DNA from: Comamonadaceae bacterium
GTDB lineage: Bacteria > Pseudomonadota > Gammaproteobacteria > Burkholderiales > Burkholderiaceae_C
Direction of reading: 5' to 3'
Assembly: GCA_947442105.1 (NCBI GenBank)
Contig: CANEVH010000010.1
Coordinates: 18,783 to 82,782 of the forward strand
DNA: 64,000 nucleotides
Shown: positions 1 to 9,036 of the stretch, piece after piece
Layout: each line of letters begins with the position of its first letter
Position numbering within the stretch: the stretch's first letter is position 1
Position numbers and translations under genes: made by a program
The notes under the pieces: generated by a model
Seen by the model: only the letters and a program-made list of their open reading frames with translations
What the model was told of the DNA's origin: nothing
The model's database searches: none

Positions 1-1635
1 CAGCCAGAAAGTGGCCACAAAAGTGCTTGCAGCCAGCAGCAACATGGTTTTGCGGTGGTCCAGCGCCAGGTCCAGCAGCCGCGTGTACCCCGCCAGCATG
101 GCGTCAAATCCGCGCTCAAACAGCCGCACCAGACGACCGGGTGGCTTCTTGTGGGCGTCGTCGGTCAAAAAGCGCCCGGCCAGCATGGGCACCAGCGTGA
201 GCGATACAAAGGCCGACACCACAATGGCCAGGCTCACCACCACCGCAAACTCGTGGAACAAGAGGCCAATCACGCCGGGCATAAAGAAGATGGGAATGAA
301 CACGGCTATCAGCGAGGTCGAGATCGACACAATCGTGAACCCCACCTCGCGGGCGCCCACCAGGGCCGCGTGGAACGGCTTTTCGCCGTTTTCCACGTGG
401 CGGATGATGTTCTCCAGCACCACAATCGCGTCGTCCACCACCAGGCCCACGGCCAGCGTCAGCCCGAGCAGCGAGATATTGTCCAGGCTGTAAGACATGC
501 CCCACAGCAGCGCCACCGCGCCCATCAGCGAAATCGGCAAAGACAGCGTGGGAATGGCGGTGGCCACAAAGCGGCGCAGGAACAAAAAGATCACCAGCAC
601 CACCAAGACGATGGTGCCAATGAGCGTGAGCGACACATCGTGCAAGGCGTCGCGCACCGAGACCGAGCGGTCGTTGATGGGCGTCATGCGCACCGACTGG
701 GGCAGTTGCGCCTGGATGGACGGCAGGGCGGCGCGTACCGCGTCCACCAGGCGCACGGTATTGGCGCCGGGCTGGCGCTGAATGCCGATGGTGATCGAGT
801 TTTCACCGTTGAAGGTGGCCCAGCTTTTCAGGGTCTCGACACTGTTTTCCACCTTGGCAATCTCTTTCAGGCGCAAGGGCACGCCGCCCTTGGCGCTGAT
901 GATGAGGTTGCCAAAGTCAGAGGCCGTTTTCAGTTGCTTGTTGGCTTGCAACACCAGGGTTTGTTTGGGCCCTTCTAGGGTGCCCACGGGCGTATTGACA
1001 TTGGCCGCGCGCAGGGCTGCGCTCACTTCATCGAGGCCTATATTGGCGGCCGCCATGGCGTCAGGCTGCACGCGCACGCGCACCGCAAAGCGCTTGGCGC
1101 CGTAAATGTTTACTTGGGCCACGCCATTGATGGTGGAAAAGTTGGGCGATATCAGGTGCTCGGCGTAGTCCTGCAAATCCGCAGGCGAGAGCGAGGGCGA
1201 GGTCAGCGCAATCAGCAGCACCGGCGCATCAGCCGGGTTGACCTTGCGGTAGGAGGGCGGATTGCTCATGTCCTGCGGCAAAGAGCGCTGGGCACGCAAG
1301 AGCGCCGCTTGCACGTCCACAGCGGCGGCGTCCACATTGCGCCCCTCTTCAAATTCGAGCGTCAGCGAGGTGCTGCCCAAGGTGCTGCTCGAACTGATGG
1401 TTTTGAGGCCGGGCACGGTTTGGAACTGTTTCTCCAGCGGCAGCGCCACCGAGCTTGCCATGGTCTCAGGGTTGGCACCGGGCAGGTTGGCCGAGACGTT
1501 GATGACCGGCGTGTCGTAGCTGGGTAGCGCCGCAACCGGGATGTTGCGCAGGCCCAAAACGCCTGCGCCCACGATGGACAGATTGAGCAGCACCGTCATC
1601 ACCGGACGGCGGGTGAACAGTTCGGAGAAGTTCAT
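1..1635 (-). CDS. RND efflux permease, inner membrane (C-terminus missing)
   Basis: Reading the minus strand from the ATG at 1635 gives the start of an AcrB/MdtB-class RND pump: MNFSELFTRRPVMTVLLNLS, then the first periplasmic segment with AALPSYDTPVINVSANLPGA and later QTLVLQANKQLKT. The reading frame leaves the window at base 1, so about half of a protein that is normally about 1,030 residues is seen. The family exports drugs, dyes or organic compounds using the proton gradient, in complex with a periplasmic adaptor and an outer-membrane channel. Its ATG overlaps the stop codon of the adaptor gene (ATGA), so the two are translationally coupled. Substrate cannot be told from sequence, and no outer-membrane channel gene is in view; it could lie beyond the left edge. 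Confidence 0.93.
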   Translation of the reverse strand, partial: MNFSELFTRRPVMTVLLNLSIVGAGVLGLRNIPVAALPSYDTPVINVSANLPGANPETMASSVALPLEKQFQTVPGLKTISSSSTLGSTSLTLEFEEGRNVDAAAVDVQAALLRAQRSLPQDMSNPPSYRKVNPADAPVLLIALTSPSLSPADLQDYAEHLISPNFSTINGVAQVNIYGAKRFAVRVRVQPDAMAAANIGLDEVSAALRAANVNTPVGTLEGPKQTLVLQANKQLKTASDFGNLIISAKGGVPLRLKEIAKVENSVETLKSWATFNGENSITIGIQRQPGANTVRLVDAVRAALPSIQAQLPQSVRMTPINDRSVSVRDALHDVSLTLIGTIVLVVLVIFLFLRRFVATAIPTLSLPISLMGAVALLWGMSYSLDNISLLGLTLAVGLVVDDAIVVLENIIRHVENGEKPFHAALVGAREVGFTIVSISTSLIAVFIPIFFMPGVIGLLFHEFAVVVSLAIVVSAFVSLTLVPMLAGRFLTDDAHKKPPGRLVRLFERGFDAMLAGYTRLLDLALDHRKTMLLLAASTFVATFWL

Positions 1636-2924
1636 GGCGCGCTGCGGGCGGGTGTGGCAGGTGGCGCGGCTGCTGCGCCCGCTGCGGGGGAGGGCGTGGC
1701 GCCAGGGGCTGGCGCCGAGGCCCCGGCTTTAGGTTCTTTGGGCTTTTCTACGACCAGTGACCCTGGGCGCAGGTTTTGCTTGCCGTCCACCACCACCACT
1801 TCACCTTCGGTGACGCCGGTAATGGCTGCCTCCCCGCTTTGCCCGGCCACCTGCTTGACCGGGCGGAGCACGGCCTTGCCGTCTTCCACCACATACACAA
1901 TGGTGCCGCGCGCGGACTGGATCAGCGCCGCCTGGGGCACGACCACTGCGTCTTTGACGGTGTTAATGGTTTGCGATATCTCCACAAATGCGCCGGGCCA
2001 TAGTCGGCCATCCTTGTTGTCAAACTTGGCCCGCGCCCGCACCGTGCCCGAGGCGGCGTCCACCGCGTTGTCCACAAAATACAAGCGCCCCTGAAAGCTG
2101 CCGCCGTTGTCGGCCAGTGTGGCCGTCACTTTGGCACCACCGTCTTTGAGCGCCGCAATGGCCTGGGCCAAATTGCGCTGGGGCAGGTTGAAGGTGACCG
2201 CAATCGGGTCCAGCTGGGTGATGGTGACGATGGGCGAAACATTGCTTTGCAAAGCGGTGCCAATGGACACGCTTAACGCCCCTGCGCGGCCGCTCAAAGG
2301 CGATGTGATTTGGGTGTAAGACAGCGCCACTTTGGCCGCGTCAATGGCTGCTTGGTCCGCCAGCAGGCTGGCAGTGGCCGAGTCCACCGCCGACTGTGCG
2401 GTATCCACCGCGCTTTTGGCCACGAAGTTTTGTGCCAGCAGTTCTTGGGCGCGCTTGAGCTGGCGCTGGGTGTCTGCCAGCACCGCCTGGTCTTTGGCGA
2501 GTTGCGCCCGTGCCTTGGCCAGGTTGGCCTCTTCGGCGCGCGCGTCCAGGGTAAACAAAGGGTCACCGGCACGGACGAATTGGCCGCCATTGATGTGCAT
2601 CTTGGTGACGACCGAATTGGTTTGCGCCTTGATGTCCACGCTGGCCAAAGGGAACACGGTGCCGGTGGTCTTGAGGCTGACCGCCATGTCCCGCGCTTCG
2701 GCTTTGGCCGTGCTGACGGAAACCGGGGGGCCGGCGGGGGTGGGCGCGGATGCGCCCGATGCGGGGGCCGTCACTCCCGGCGCTGCGCTGGGTGATGCGT
2801 TGATTGAGGCGCTGGCCCCAGCCGCTGGGGCGGCGTTGTCGGTGGACTTTTTGTCGCTGCAGCCCAGCAGCCCGAGGCAAACAACAGCCGCGCATACAGC
2901 CGGTAGAGAGAAACAGTGGTTCAT
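1632..2924 (-). CDS. RND efflux periplasmic adaptor lipoprotein
   Basis: 430 residues. The N-terminus is a lipoprotein signal with lipobox LGLLGC, putting the lipidated Cys at residue 22, followed by a low-complexity Ala/Ser/Pro linker to about residue 70. The rest shows the membrane-fusion-protein plan: a barrel-sandwich half (VDIKAQTNSVVTKMHINGGQ, then FVRAGDPLFTLD), an alpha-hairpin rich in Ala/Gln/Lys (about 130-190), the second lipoyl half (YTQITSPLSGRAG), and a beta-barrel domain ending in a Pro/Ala-rich tail. It would bridge the inner-membrane RND pump encoded next to an outer-membrane factor. The stop overlaps the start of the permease gene by ATGA. The regulator, if any, is not adjacent: upstream lies repeat-bearing intergenic DNA and then the sox cluster on the same strand. 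Confidence 0.93.
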   Translation of the reverse strand: MNHCFSLPAVCAAVVCLGLLGCSDKKSTDNAAPAAGASASINASPSAAPGVTAPASGASAPTPAGPPVSVSTAKAEARDMAVSLKTTGTVFPLASVDIKAQTNSVVTKMHINGGQFVRAGDPLFTLDARAEEANLAKARAQLAKDQAVLADTQRQLKRAQELLAQNFVAKSAVDTAQSAVDSATASLLADQAAIDAAKVALSYTQITSPLSGRAGALSVSIGTALQSNVSPIVTITQLDPIAVTFNLPQRNLAQAIAALKDGGAKVTATLADNGGSFQGRLYFVDNAVDAASGTVRARAKFDNKDGRLWPGAFVEISQTINTVKDAVVVPQAALIQSARGTIVYVVEDGKAVLRPVKQVAGQSGEAAITGVTEGEVVVVDGKQNLRPGSLVVEKPKEPKAGASAPAPGATPSPAAGAAAAPPATPARSAP

Positions 2925-3324
2925 AAGTGCTCAGGGTTGCGCAGAGTGCTTGGCGCTGGTCGGCAAGGGATGGTGACGCTCAGTCTCCCAAGGCCTGGCG
3001 GCAACGGGCTATTGATCTTAATGGCTGTCGATGTCGCCTCAGCCCCTGTTGCCTCGGCCCCGCCGGGCAGATTTACCAAAACAGCTATCGCTATCGCTGC
3101 CGCCCGTGCCTGCCGCACGGTCGGCCCGGCGGGTGAAGGTGAAAGAACTTTCAGATTGGGGGTGCTGCGCAAACTTGTGAAAGTTAAGGTGAAAAAACTT
3201 TCATGACTGGGTTGCTGCCCAACCTTATGACAGTTAGCGCGTGAGCGCGCGCGCAGGGGTGCACTGCGGTGCACGGCGGCCTGGTGATGGCACTCACTTT
3301 CATGAAGGTGCGCAGCACCTCACA
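2925..3324. other. Intergenic region with palindromic repeats
   Basis: About 400 bp between soxG and the efflux adaptor gene, both on the minus strand. The right half (3137-3240) is two tandem 50-bp units, each carrying a copy of the AACTTTCA palindrome described separately; a third copy begins at 3296. The left part shows no convincing gene. The adaptor gene promoter must lie here, but I cannot pick a clear -35/-10 pair. Confidence 0.6.
3146..3235 (-). repeat. Dispersed palindromic repeat, two tandem copies
   Basis: Copy A (3146-3185) has arms AACTTTCA and TGAAAGTT, a perfect 8-bp inverted repeat, around GGTGCTGCGC. Copy B (3196-3235) has arms AACTTTCATGA and TTATGACAGTT (two mismatches) around GTTGCTGCCC. 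The copies are exactly 50 bp apart, including the shared lead AAGGTGAAA. The core is the reverse complement of the GCGCAGCACC core in the copies at 3296, 14365, 55155 and 55213, so these two lie in the opposite orientation. Confidence 0.75.
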
Positions 3325-3335
3325 TCATGCAAGTT
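3296..3335 (+). repeat. Dispersed palindromic repeat, copy C
   Basis: Outer arms ACTTTCATGA (3296-3305) and TCATGCAAGT (3325-3334) pair with one mismatch. Inside is a second perfect hairpin, GGTGC-GCA-GCACC (3307-3319). The right arm overlaps the last codons and stop of soxG, so the hairpin lies across the 3' end of the sox mRNA and could act as an RNA 3'-end structure. Confidence 0.75.
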
Positions 3336-3960
3336 CTTTCACTTTTTGAGGTGCCAGGGTGAGCGCCACGCCATATTCCAGCGCGGCGTCTATGAGCGCC
3401 TCCAACTGGCCGTGGGCATAGGTGCTGAGCAGGTAGAGGTCAAAACGGTCCTCTCCCAGACGGTGCAGGCTGCAGGGCACGTGGTGGTGGCCGCTGAGTT
3501 GCACGCGGCCCACGGGAAAGGCGGCGTCGCGAAAGTCCAGCGCAAACAGCTTGCCCAAGGCCGCCACCGCCTGCGCGCCCTGCACCTGCACGCGCACGCG
3601 CGCGTGGCTCAGGTCCAGCACGGCGCCCACGTCGGGCGCAATAGGGCCGCGCAGTGCGCCCACTGTGTCTGCCGCCGTCTCGCCAATCAGCAGGAACTCC
3701 GTTGGGCCGGTGCGCAGCAGCAGTCCCAAGGGGCAGCTTGCGCTCTGGCCGGTGGCGGATGGAAGGGGAAACATATCGGTGGCCCCAAACTCCTGAGCCA
3801 GCGCGGCGCACAAGGCGGCAGTGCCGCTAGGCCAGGTGCTGATCAGGGTGACGCTGGGCAGCGTCTGGGCGTGCAGGCGCACCTGTATCTGGCCGTCCCG
3901 GCTGGGGTGCTCGCATGCGCTGTGCTCGGCAAAAGGGCTTTGAAATGGGGAATCAGCCAC
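3325..3960 (-). CDS. soxG: Sarcosine oxidase gamma subunit
   Basis: 211 residues if started at the GTG at 3960 (MADSPFQSPF), which has GGAG about 10 nt upstream and slightly overlaps the end of soxA. The frame is open further upstream but that part reads as a shadow of soxA. The C-terminal two thirds match the SoxG/GcvT-like family: DLSHARVRVQVQGAQA, LFALDFRDAAFPVGRVQLSG, HHHVPCSLHRLGEDRFDLYL, LEALIDAALEYGV. In heterotetrameric sarcosine oxidase this small subunit packs against the folate-binding part of the alpha subunit. It is the last gene of the cluster. The 3' end overlaps a palindromic repeat. Start choice is the main uncertainty. Confidence 0.88.
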   Translation of the reverse strand: MADSPFQSPFAEHSACEHPSRDGQIQVRLHAQTLPSVTLISTWPSGTAALCAALAQEFGATDMFPLPSATGQSASCPLGLLLRTGPTEFLLIGETAADTVGALRGPIAPDVGAVLDLSHARVRVQVQGAQAVAALGKLFALDFRDAAFPVGRVQLSGHHHVPCSLHRLGEDRFDLYLLSTYAHGQLEALIDAALEYGVALTLAPQKVKELA

Positions 3961-6900
3961 GGTAGCGAGCTCCTTGCGCGTCAATAAAGCAGGGGTCGAC
4001 CACGCGCAGGCGGTATTGGCGCCCTTGGGTGGGGGAGGCGGCGATGATTTCTTTGCCGATGTGGGCGGTGCCGCCTTGCAGCAGGCCCAGGCCAATGGCC
4101 TTGCCCACAGTTTTGCTGAAGGTGGTGGACGTGATGTGGCCGCGCCCGTGGCCTTTGATGGCGTCGTCTGCAAAAAACAGGATGGAGCCGTTTGCGGGCG
4201 GCTCGTTGGCGTCCACCGCCTCTAGCCCGACCAGGCTGGGTCGGTCGGGGCGCGCCAGGTGGGGGCTGCGGCGCAGCGCATCGCCCCAGAAGGCTTTGGT
4301 TTTGCTGGCCATCTTGCCCGCGCCCAGGTCGGCCAGCGTGGTGCGCCCGTCCATCTCGGAGCCGACCACATGGCCTTTTTCTATGCGCAGCGAGCCCAGG
4401 GCCTCCAAGCCATAGGGCCGCAATTGCCAGGGCTTGCCTGCGTCCAGCATGTGCTGCCACACCGCCAGCCCGTAGTGGGTGGGGGTAAAGATCTCAAAGG
4501 CCAGTTCGCCCGAAAACGTCAGGCGCAGGATGCGCAGCGGCGCACCGGCCAGGGCGCCTTCACCTTGCGCGTCGAGCAAGCCCATAAAGGGCAGGGCCTC
4601 GTTGTCCAGCGCCAAGTGCGGGAAAGCTGCTTGCAGCACATCGCGCGCGCGCGGTCCGGCCACGCTCATAGCCGCCCACTGGTCGGTGACCGAGGCCACC
4701 GTTACCCGCAGCGTGGGCCACACCACTTGCAGCAAAAACTCCAGGTGGCTCATCACCTTGGCCGCTTGCGCGGTGGTGGTGGTCAGGAAAAACTGGGTTT
4801 CGCTAATGCGCGTGGTGGTGCCGTCGTCCATCACGATGCCGTCTTCGCGCAGCATAAAGCCGTAGCGCGCCTTGCCCACGGCCAGTTTGGAGAATCCGTT
4901 CACGTACACGCGGTCCAAAAACTCGGCGGCGTCCGGCCCCTGCACGTCAATCTTGCCCAGGGTGGACGTGTCGGCCATGCCCACGCTCTCACGCACCAAG
5001 TCCATTTCCGCCTTGTAGGCCTGGCCCAGCGTGGCGCCATTGCTGCGGTACCACAGGGGGCGCAGCCACAGACCGGCCTCCATCTTCACGCCGTCATGGG
5101 TTTCGTGCCAGCCGTGCATGGCGGTGCGGCGCTCGGGCTGGAAGTGCGGCCCCACGTTGCGGCCTGCCAGCGCCCCCAGGCTGGCCGGGGTGTAGGGCGG
5201 GCGGAAGGTGGTGGTTCCCGCAGCCGCCACGTCGATGCCGCGCGCTGCCGCCATCAGGCCCAGGCCGTTGAGGTTAGAGGTTTTGCCCTGGTCGGTGCCC
5301 ATGCCCAGCGTGGTGTACCGCTTGAGGTGTTCCACTGACTGGTAGCCCTCGCGGTGGGCGAGTTCCACGTCTTCCACGGTGACGTCGTTCTGGAAGTCAA
5401 TAAACGCCTTGCCGCTGGGTTGGGCACTCAGCAGCGGCCCGGCAGGCATAAAGGCGGTGGATGTGTCGTCTTCTAGCGTGGGCGCTGGATCACTCAGGTG
5501 CTTACCGGTCACAGCCGCCGCCTGGGCACCTGCTTGCCAGCCAGAATCCACGGCCTGGCCCCAGCTCTGGCAGCCGACCATGGCGCCCGCGCCAAACTGG
5601 GCGCGGTCAAAGCCGCCCGGTACAAAACAGGCAATGTCGCTGCGGTACACGGGCTTGACGTTGCGGTGCGAACTTAAATGCACCGTAGGCGTCCAGCCGC
5701 CCGACATGGCCACCAAGTCCACGTCCAGCTCCATCGGCCCGCCCATGACGCGCCCGGTGCTGGCGTCATATCCGCTGATGCGACAGCGTTTGGCGTGCAA
5801 GTGGCCGTACACGTCGGTGACGGTGCTGCCCGTTTGCACCGTGATGCCCGCGCCCGTGGCTGAGGCCAGCAATTCAGGGCGCACCGCGCTGCGCAAATCG
5901 ACCAGATTCACCTCCGAGCCCGCCTGAGCCAGCGCCATGGCGTCGGCATACGACGCGTCGTTGTTCACGCAAAACACCGCGCGCTTGCCTGGCGCCACCG
6001 CGTAGCGGTTCACATACGCGCCCACGGCGCCTGAGAGCATGACGCCGGGCTTGTCATTGCCCGCAAACACCAGCGGGCGTTCAATCGCGCCGCAGGCCAT
6101 GACGATGGCAGCCGCGCGCACTGTGCGCATGCGCTGGCGTGGCACACCGTGTGCCGGGTCGGCCACGCCAGGCGCCGAGCGCTCAATCACGCCCACGGTA
6201 TTGCCGTCGTAGACGCCAAAGGCAGTGGCGCGCGCCAGCATGCGCACCCGACCGGTGGCTTGCAGCTCGGCCAGCATCTTGGCAAGCCACTGGCCTTTGG
6301 CGCTGCCCACCGGGTGGTTCAGCAGCGCGCCGCCCGGCGCAAAGTCCTGCTCCACCAACATCACGTCACAGCCGGCACGCGCGGCGTGCAGGGCGGCGCT
6401 CAGCCCGGCGGCTCCTGAGCCGATGACCAGCACGTCGGTGTAGTCGTTGTGCCAGTCGTAGCGGTGCACATCGGCGTCATTGACCGAGGCGCCCAGGCCC
6501 GCGGCCTTGCGGATGAAGTGCTCATAGAGCATCCAGGCGCTGCGGGTGGGGCCCATGAAGGTTTTGTAATAAAAACCGGCTACAAAAATTGGCGACAGCA
6601 CCGAGGTAATCGCCATCGCGTCAAAGCGCACCGAAGGCCAGGCGTTTTGCGTGCGGGTTTGCAGGCCGTCTTCCAGCTCCAGCACGGTAGCGGCAATATT
6701 GGGCTCGCGCGTGCCGCCGTCGCCCACGGTAAGCAGGGCATTGGCCTCTTCCACGCCAGCCGCCATGATGCCGCGCGGGCGGTGGTACTTGAAAGAGCGC
6801 GCTACCAGGTGTTCGCCGTGCGCCAAAAGGGTGGAGGCGACGGTGTCTCCGGCAAAGCCTTGGAACGCTTTGCCGTCCAGGGTGAAGCTCAGAGCCTGGC

Positions 6901-6976
6901 TGCGGTCTACGCGTCCACCTTTGGCAATGCGGTAGGCGCCGCCGTTGGAGGCGCCGGAGGAGTTGGATTGCGTCAT
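3953..6976 (-). CDS. soxA: Sarcosine oxidase alpha subunit
   Basis: 1,007 residues, the normal length for SoxA. Residues about 23-115 form a ferredoxin-like domain (GFAGDTVASTLLAHGEHL, RSFKYHRPRGI). Residues 180-460 are the dinucleotide-binding part with VLVIGSGAAGLSAA and CGAIERPLVFAGNDKPG. The last about 390 residues are a GcvT-like folate domain (WHETHDGVKMEAGLW, RESVGMADTSTLGKIDVQGP, GLEALGSLRIEKGHVVG). The complex oxidises sarcosine to glycine and H2O2; tetrahydrofolate accepts the methyl carbon as 5,10-methylene-THF. The start overlaps the soxD stop by ATGA and the end overlaps soxG, so D, A and G form a coupled unit. Homologous N-methylglutamate dehydrogenase (MgdABCD) has the same architecture, but the neighbouring dimethylglycine dehydrogenase favours sarcosine. 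Confidence 0.95.
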   Translation of the reverse strand: MTQSNSSGASNGGAYRIAKGGRVDRSQALSFTLDGKAFQGFAGDTVASTLLAHGEHLVARSFKYHRPRGIMAAGVEEANALLTVGDGGTREPNIAATVLELEDGLQTRTQNAWPSVRFDAMAITSVLSPIFVAGFYYKTFMGPTRSAWMLYEHFIRKAAGLGASVNDADVHRYDWHNDYTDVLVIGSGAAGLSAALHAARAGCDVMLVEQDFAPGGALLNHPVGSAKGQWLAKMLAELQATGRVRMLARATAFGVYDGNTVGVIERSAPGVADPAHGVPRQRMRTVRAAAIVMACGAIERPLVFAGNDKPGVMLSGAVGAYVNRYAVAPGKRAVFCVNNDASYADAMALAQAGSEVNLVDLRSAVRPELLASATGAGITVQTGSTVTDVYGHLHAKRCRISGYDASTGRVMGGPMELDVDLVAMSGGWTPTVHLSSHRNVKPVYRSDIACFVPGGFDRAQFGAGAMVGCQSWGQAVDSGWQAGAQAAAVTGKHLSDPAPTLEDDTSTAFMPAGPLLSAQPSGKAFIDFQNDVTVEDVELAHREGYQSVEHLKRYTTLGMGTDQGKTSNLNGLGLMAAARGIDVAAAGTTTFRPPYTPASLGALAGRNVGPHFQPERRTAMHGWHETHDGVKMEAGLWLRPLWYRSNGATLGQAYKAEMDLVRESVGMADTSTLGKIDVQGPDAAEFLDRVYVNGFSKLAVGKARYGFMLREDGIVMDDGTTTRISETQFFLTTTTAQAAKVMSHLEFLLQVVWPTLRVTVASVTDQWAAMSVAGPRARDVLQAAFPHLALDNEALPFMGLLDAQGEGALAGAPLRILRLTFSGELAFEIFTPTHYGLAVWQHMLDAGKPWQLRPYGLEALGSLRIEKGHVVGSEMDGRTTLADLGAGKMASKTKAFWGDALRRSPHLARPDRPSLVGLEAVDANEPPANGSILFFADDAIKGHGRGHITSTTFSKTVGKAIGLGLLQGGTAHIGKEIIAASPTQGRQYRLRVVDPCFIDAQGARYRG

Positions 6977-7242
6977 GGCAGTTCTCTCTCGGCGGCGACG
7001 ACCACCGATTCAATGTCGTGCGTCACTGTGTGGCGTTTGACCACCAGCCAGCGGCGGCAGCCCAGGGTGTGTTGCCAAAACTCGGTGTGGATGCCGCGCG
7101 GGTTTTTGCGGGTGTAGACGGTGTCGACCCAGGCGTCGTGGTTTTCCGCCTCCAGGCCGGGATAAGCCTTGGTGGCATCTCCGAAGTAGCTGAACTCTTC
7201 GTGGTCGCGCAGGCCGCAGTGGGGGCAGTTGATTCTGATCAT
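6973..7242 (-). CDS. soxD: Sarcosine oxidase delta subunit
   Basis: 89 residues from the ATG at 7242: MIRINCPHCGLRDHEEFSYF. This small subunit binds one zinc ion; the visible ligands are Cys6 and Cys9 (CPHC), with His58 and Cys62 in the segment FWQHTLGCRRW. Upstream in-frame sequence is open to 7431 but translates the repeat element, so the internal ATG is the true start. The stop overlaps the soxA start (ATGA). Unusually, soxD does not follow soxB directly: the two are separated by about 520 bp of repeat-rich DNA. Confidence 0.93.
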   Translation of the reverse strand: MIRINCPHCGLRDHEEFSYFGDATKAYPGLEAENHDAWVDTVYTRKNPRGIHTEFWQHTLGCRRWLVVKRHTVTHDIESVVVAAERELP

Positions 7243-7760
7243 CTTGCTGATTAATCGCTTGGTTGGACAACGTGGCAGGCCGGGTCTCGGCCCGGCAGCC
7301 GAGTTACTTTCTTTTGCTTCGCCAAAAGAAAGTAACCAAAGAAAAGGCGAGCCACAGACCGTGCCCCTTCGGGGTTCCTTGCGCTGCTCGCGGGCGGCGG
7401 GGTCAGGCGCAAACTCGCTTCGCTCAAACATGCGCCTGCCCTGATCCGCCCCCCGCTGCGCTGCTCAGCACGTCCTGAATGGCGTGGGGAGCCAACAACT
7501 CCCCCTCTGGGGCTCGCTTGCTGGCGCAAGCATCGAGCCCGAAAAAATGCAGACTCTAAATCGGCGGCGCTCCCCGCCCGCAGGGCGCGCATCGGGTGCG
7601 CGCCCCCGCTCGAAACGGTCTGTGCAAACCCACACCAAGCACCGAGCCGTAGAAGCCCAGCCGACGCGACAAAACCAAATTGGCTGTTCAAGCTCCCCTT
7701 GCCCCCACTGGGGGTAAGGGGCTGGGGGATGGGGGAAAAACAAACCATAAAAACTAAAAA
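7243..7760. repeat. Repeat-rich insertion between soxB and soxD
   Basis: No believable gene here; open frames translate into low-complexity Arg/Gly/Ser text. The DNA is structured: a perfect 14-bp inverted repeat GTTACTTTCTTTTG / CAAAAGAAAGTAAC at 7303-7336 with a 6-nt loop, a CCCCTTCGGGG mini-hairpin near 7363-7373, and a 12-bp stem CCCCTTGCCCCC / GGGGGTAAGGGG (one G-T wobble) at 7695-7721. From memory, near-identical blocks translating as FGYFLLAKQKKVT recur between genes in many Comamonadaceae genomes. It looks like a dispersed non-coding element inserted into an operon. It could end or weaken transcription from soxB into soxDAG. Confidence 0.6.
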
Positions 7761-9017
7761 TTACTGCAAATGGTTATAGGGCCCCGCCCCCGACTCATCA
7801 ATGTACCGCCCCTGCGCAAACCGGTCCATGGTGAACCCGGCGCTATAAGGATGCGCCGCATCATTCGCAATCGTGTGCGCAAAACACCAACCCGAAGCCG
7901 GCGTGGCCTTAAACCCCCCATAGCACCAGCCACCGTTCAGGTACAAACCATCGACCGGCGTCTTGGTAATGATCGGGCTGCCGTCCGGCGTCATGTCCAT
8001 AATCCCGCCCCAGTGCCGCAGCACCCGCAGCCGCGCCGCGCTGGGCATAGCGCTGACCAAGGCCTGGGTGACCTCGCTCACATTGGCCAGGTTGCCGCGC
8101 TGCGCATACGAGTTGTAGCGGTCAATGTGGCCACCAAACACCAGGCCGCCCTTGTCGGACTGCGAAAAGTAAAAGTACGACGCCGACCAGACCACCACGT
8201 GGTTGACCACCGGTTTGATGGATTCGCTCACATAGGCTTGCAGCACGTGGCTCTCGATGGGCAGTTCCAGACCGGCCTTTTGCGCCAGCAGGGAAGTGTG
8301 GCCCGCCACCGCAATGCCCACCTTGCCCGCGCTGATGTCGCCACGCGTGGTTTTGACGCCAGTAATGCGCTCGCCCGACCACTGGTAGTCCAGCACTTCG
8401 CAGTTTTGGATGATGTCCACGCCTAAAGCGTTGGCAGCGCGGGCGTAGCCCCAGACCACGGCGTCGTGGCGGGCGGTGCCTGCGTCGGGTTGCAGCATGG
8501 CGCCGTAAATCGGAAAACGCGCTTTGTCCGAAAAGTCGAGATAGGGCGCCTCTTTCATCACGTCTTCGCGGGTCAGGATGTCGGCGCGTATGCCGTTGAG
8601 GCGCATGATGTTGGCGCGGCGAATTTGCGCGTCCTGCGCGCTGGGCGACATGGTGACGTACAAATAGCCGCGCGGCGAGAACATCACGTTGTAGTTCAGC
8701 TCTTGCGACATGCCGCGCCACAAGGACATGCTGTGTTCGTAGAACGCAGTGTTGTCCTGCATCATGTAATTCGAGCGCACGATGGTCGTATTACGCCCGG
8801 CGTTGCCCGAGCCGATATAGCCTTTTTCCAGCACCGCGATGTTTTTGATGCCGTGGTTCTTGGCCAGGTAATAGGCCGTGGCCAGCCCATGGCCGCCGCC
8901 GCCTACGATGATTACGTCGTAGGTCTTTTGGGGCTCGGGGTCGCGCCAGGCGCGGTCCCAGTTTCTGTGCCCTGTTAGCGCATTGCGCAGCAGGGACCAG
9001 GCCGAGTAGTGCGACAT
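7761..9017 (-). CDS. soxB: Sarcosine oxidase beta subunit
   Basis: 418 residues from the ATG at 9017, which has AAGGA 9 nt upstream; longer in-frame starts run into the preceding gene. The N-terminus (MSHYSAWSLLRNALTGHRNW) and the FAD Rossmann motif DVIIVGGGGHGLATAYYLAK (residues 34-53) are typical of SoxB. The segment GTARHDAVVWG contains His184, which matches the position I know as the covalent FMN attachment site. This subunit holds the sarcosine-oxidising site with noncovalent FAD, while FMN at the alpha-beta interface passes electrons to oxygen. It follows the dehydrogenase gene by only 19 bp, so those two are cotranscribed. Confidence 0.95.
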   Translation of the reverse strand: MSHYSAWSLLRNALTGHRNWDRAWRDPEPQKTYDVIIVGGGGHGLATAYYLAKNHGIKNIAVLEKGYIGSGNAGRNTTIVRSNYMMQDNTAFYEHSMSLWRGMSQELNYNVMFSPRGYLYVTMSPSAQDAQIRRANIMRLNGIRADILTREDVMKEAPYLDFSDKARFPIYGAMLQPDAGTARHDAVVWGYARAANALGVDIIQNCEVLDYQWSGERITGVKTTRGDISAGKVGIAVAGHTSLLAQKAGLELPIESHVLQAYVSESIKPVVNHVVVWSASYFYFSQSDKGGLVFGGHIDRYNSYAQRGNLANVSEVTQALVSAMPSAARLRVLRHWGGIMDMTPDGSPIITKTPVDGLYLNGGWCYGGFKATPASGWCFAHTIANDAAHPYSAGFTMDRFAQGRYIDESGAGPYNHLQ

Positions 9018-9036
9018 ATGCGGATCCTTCTTTTTC

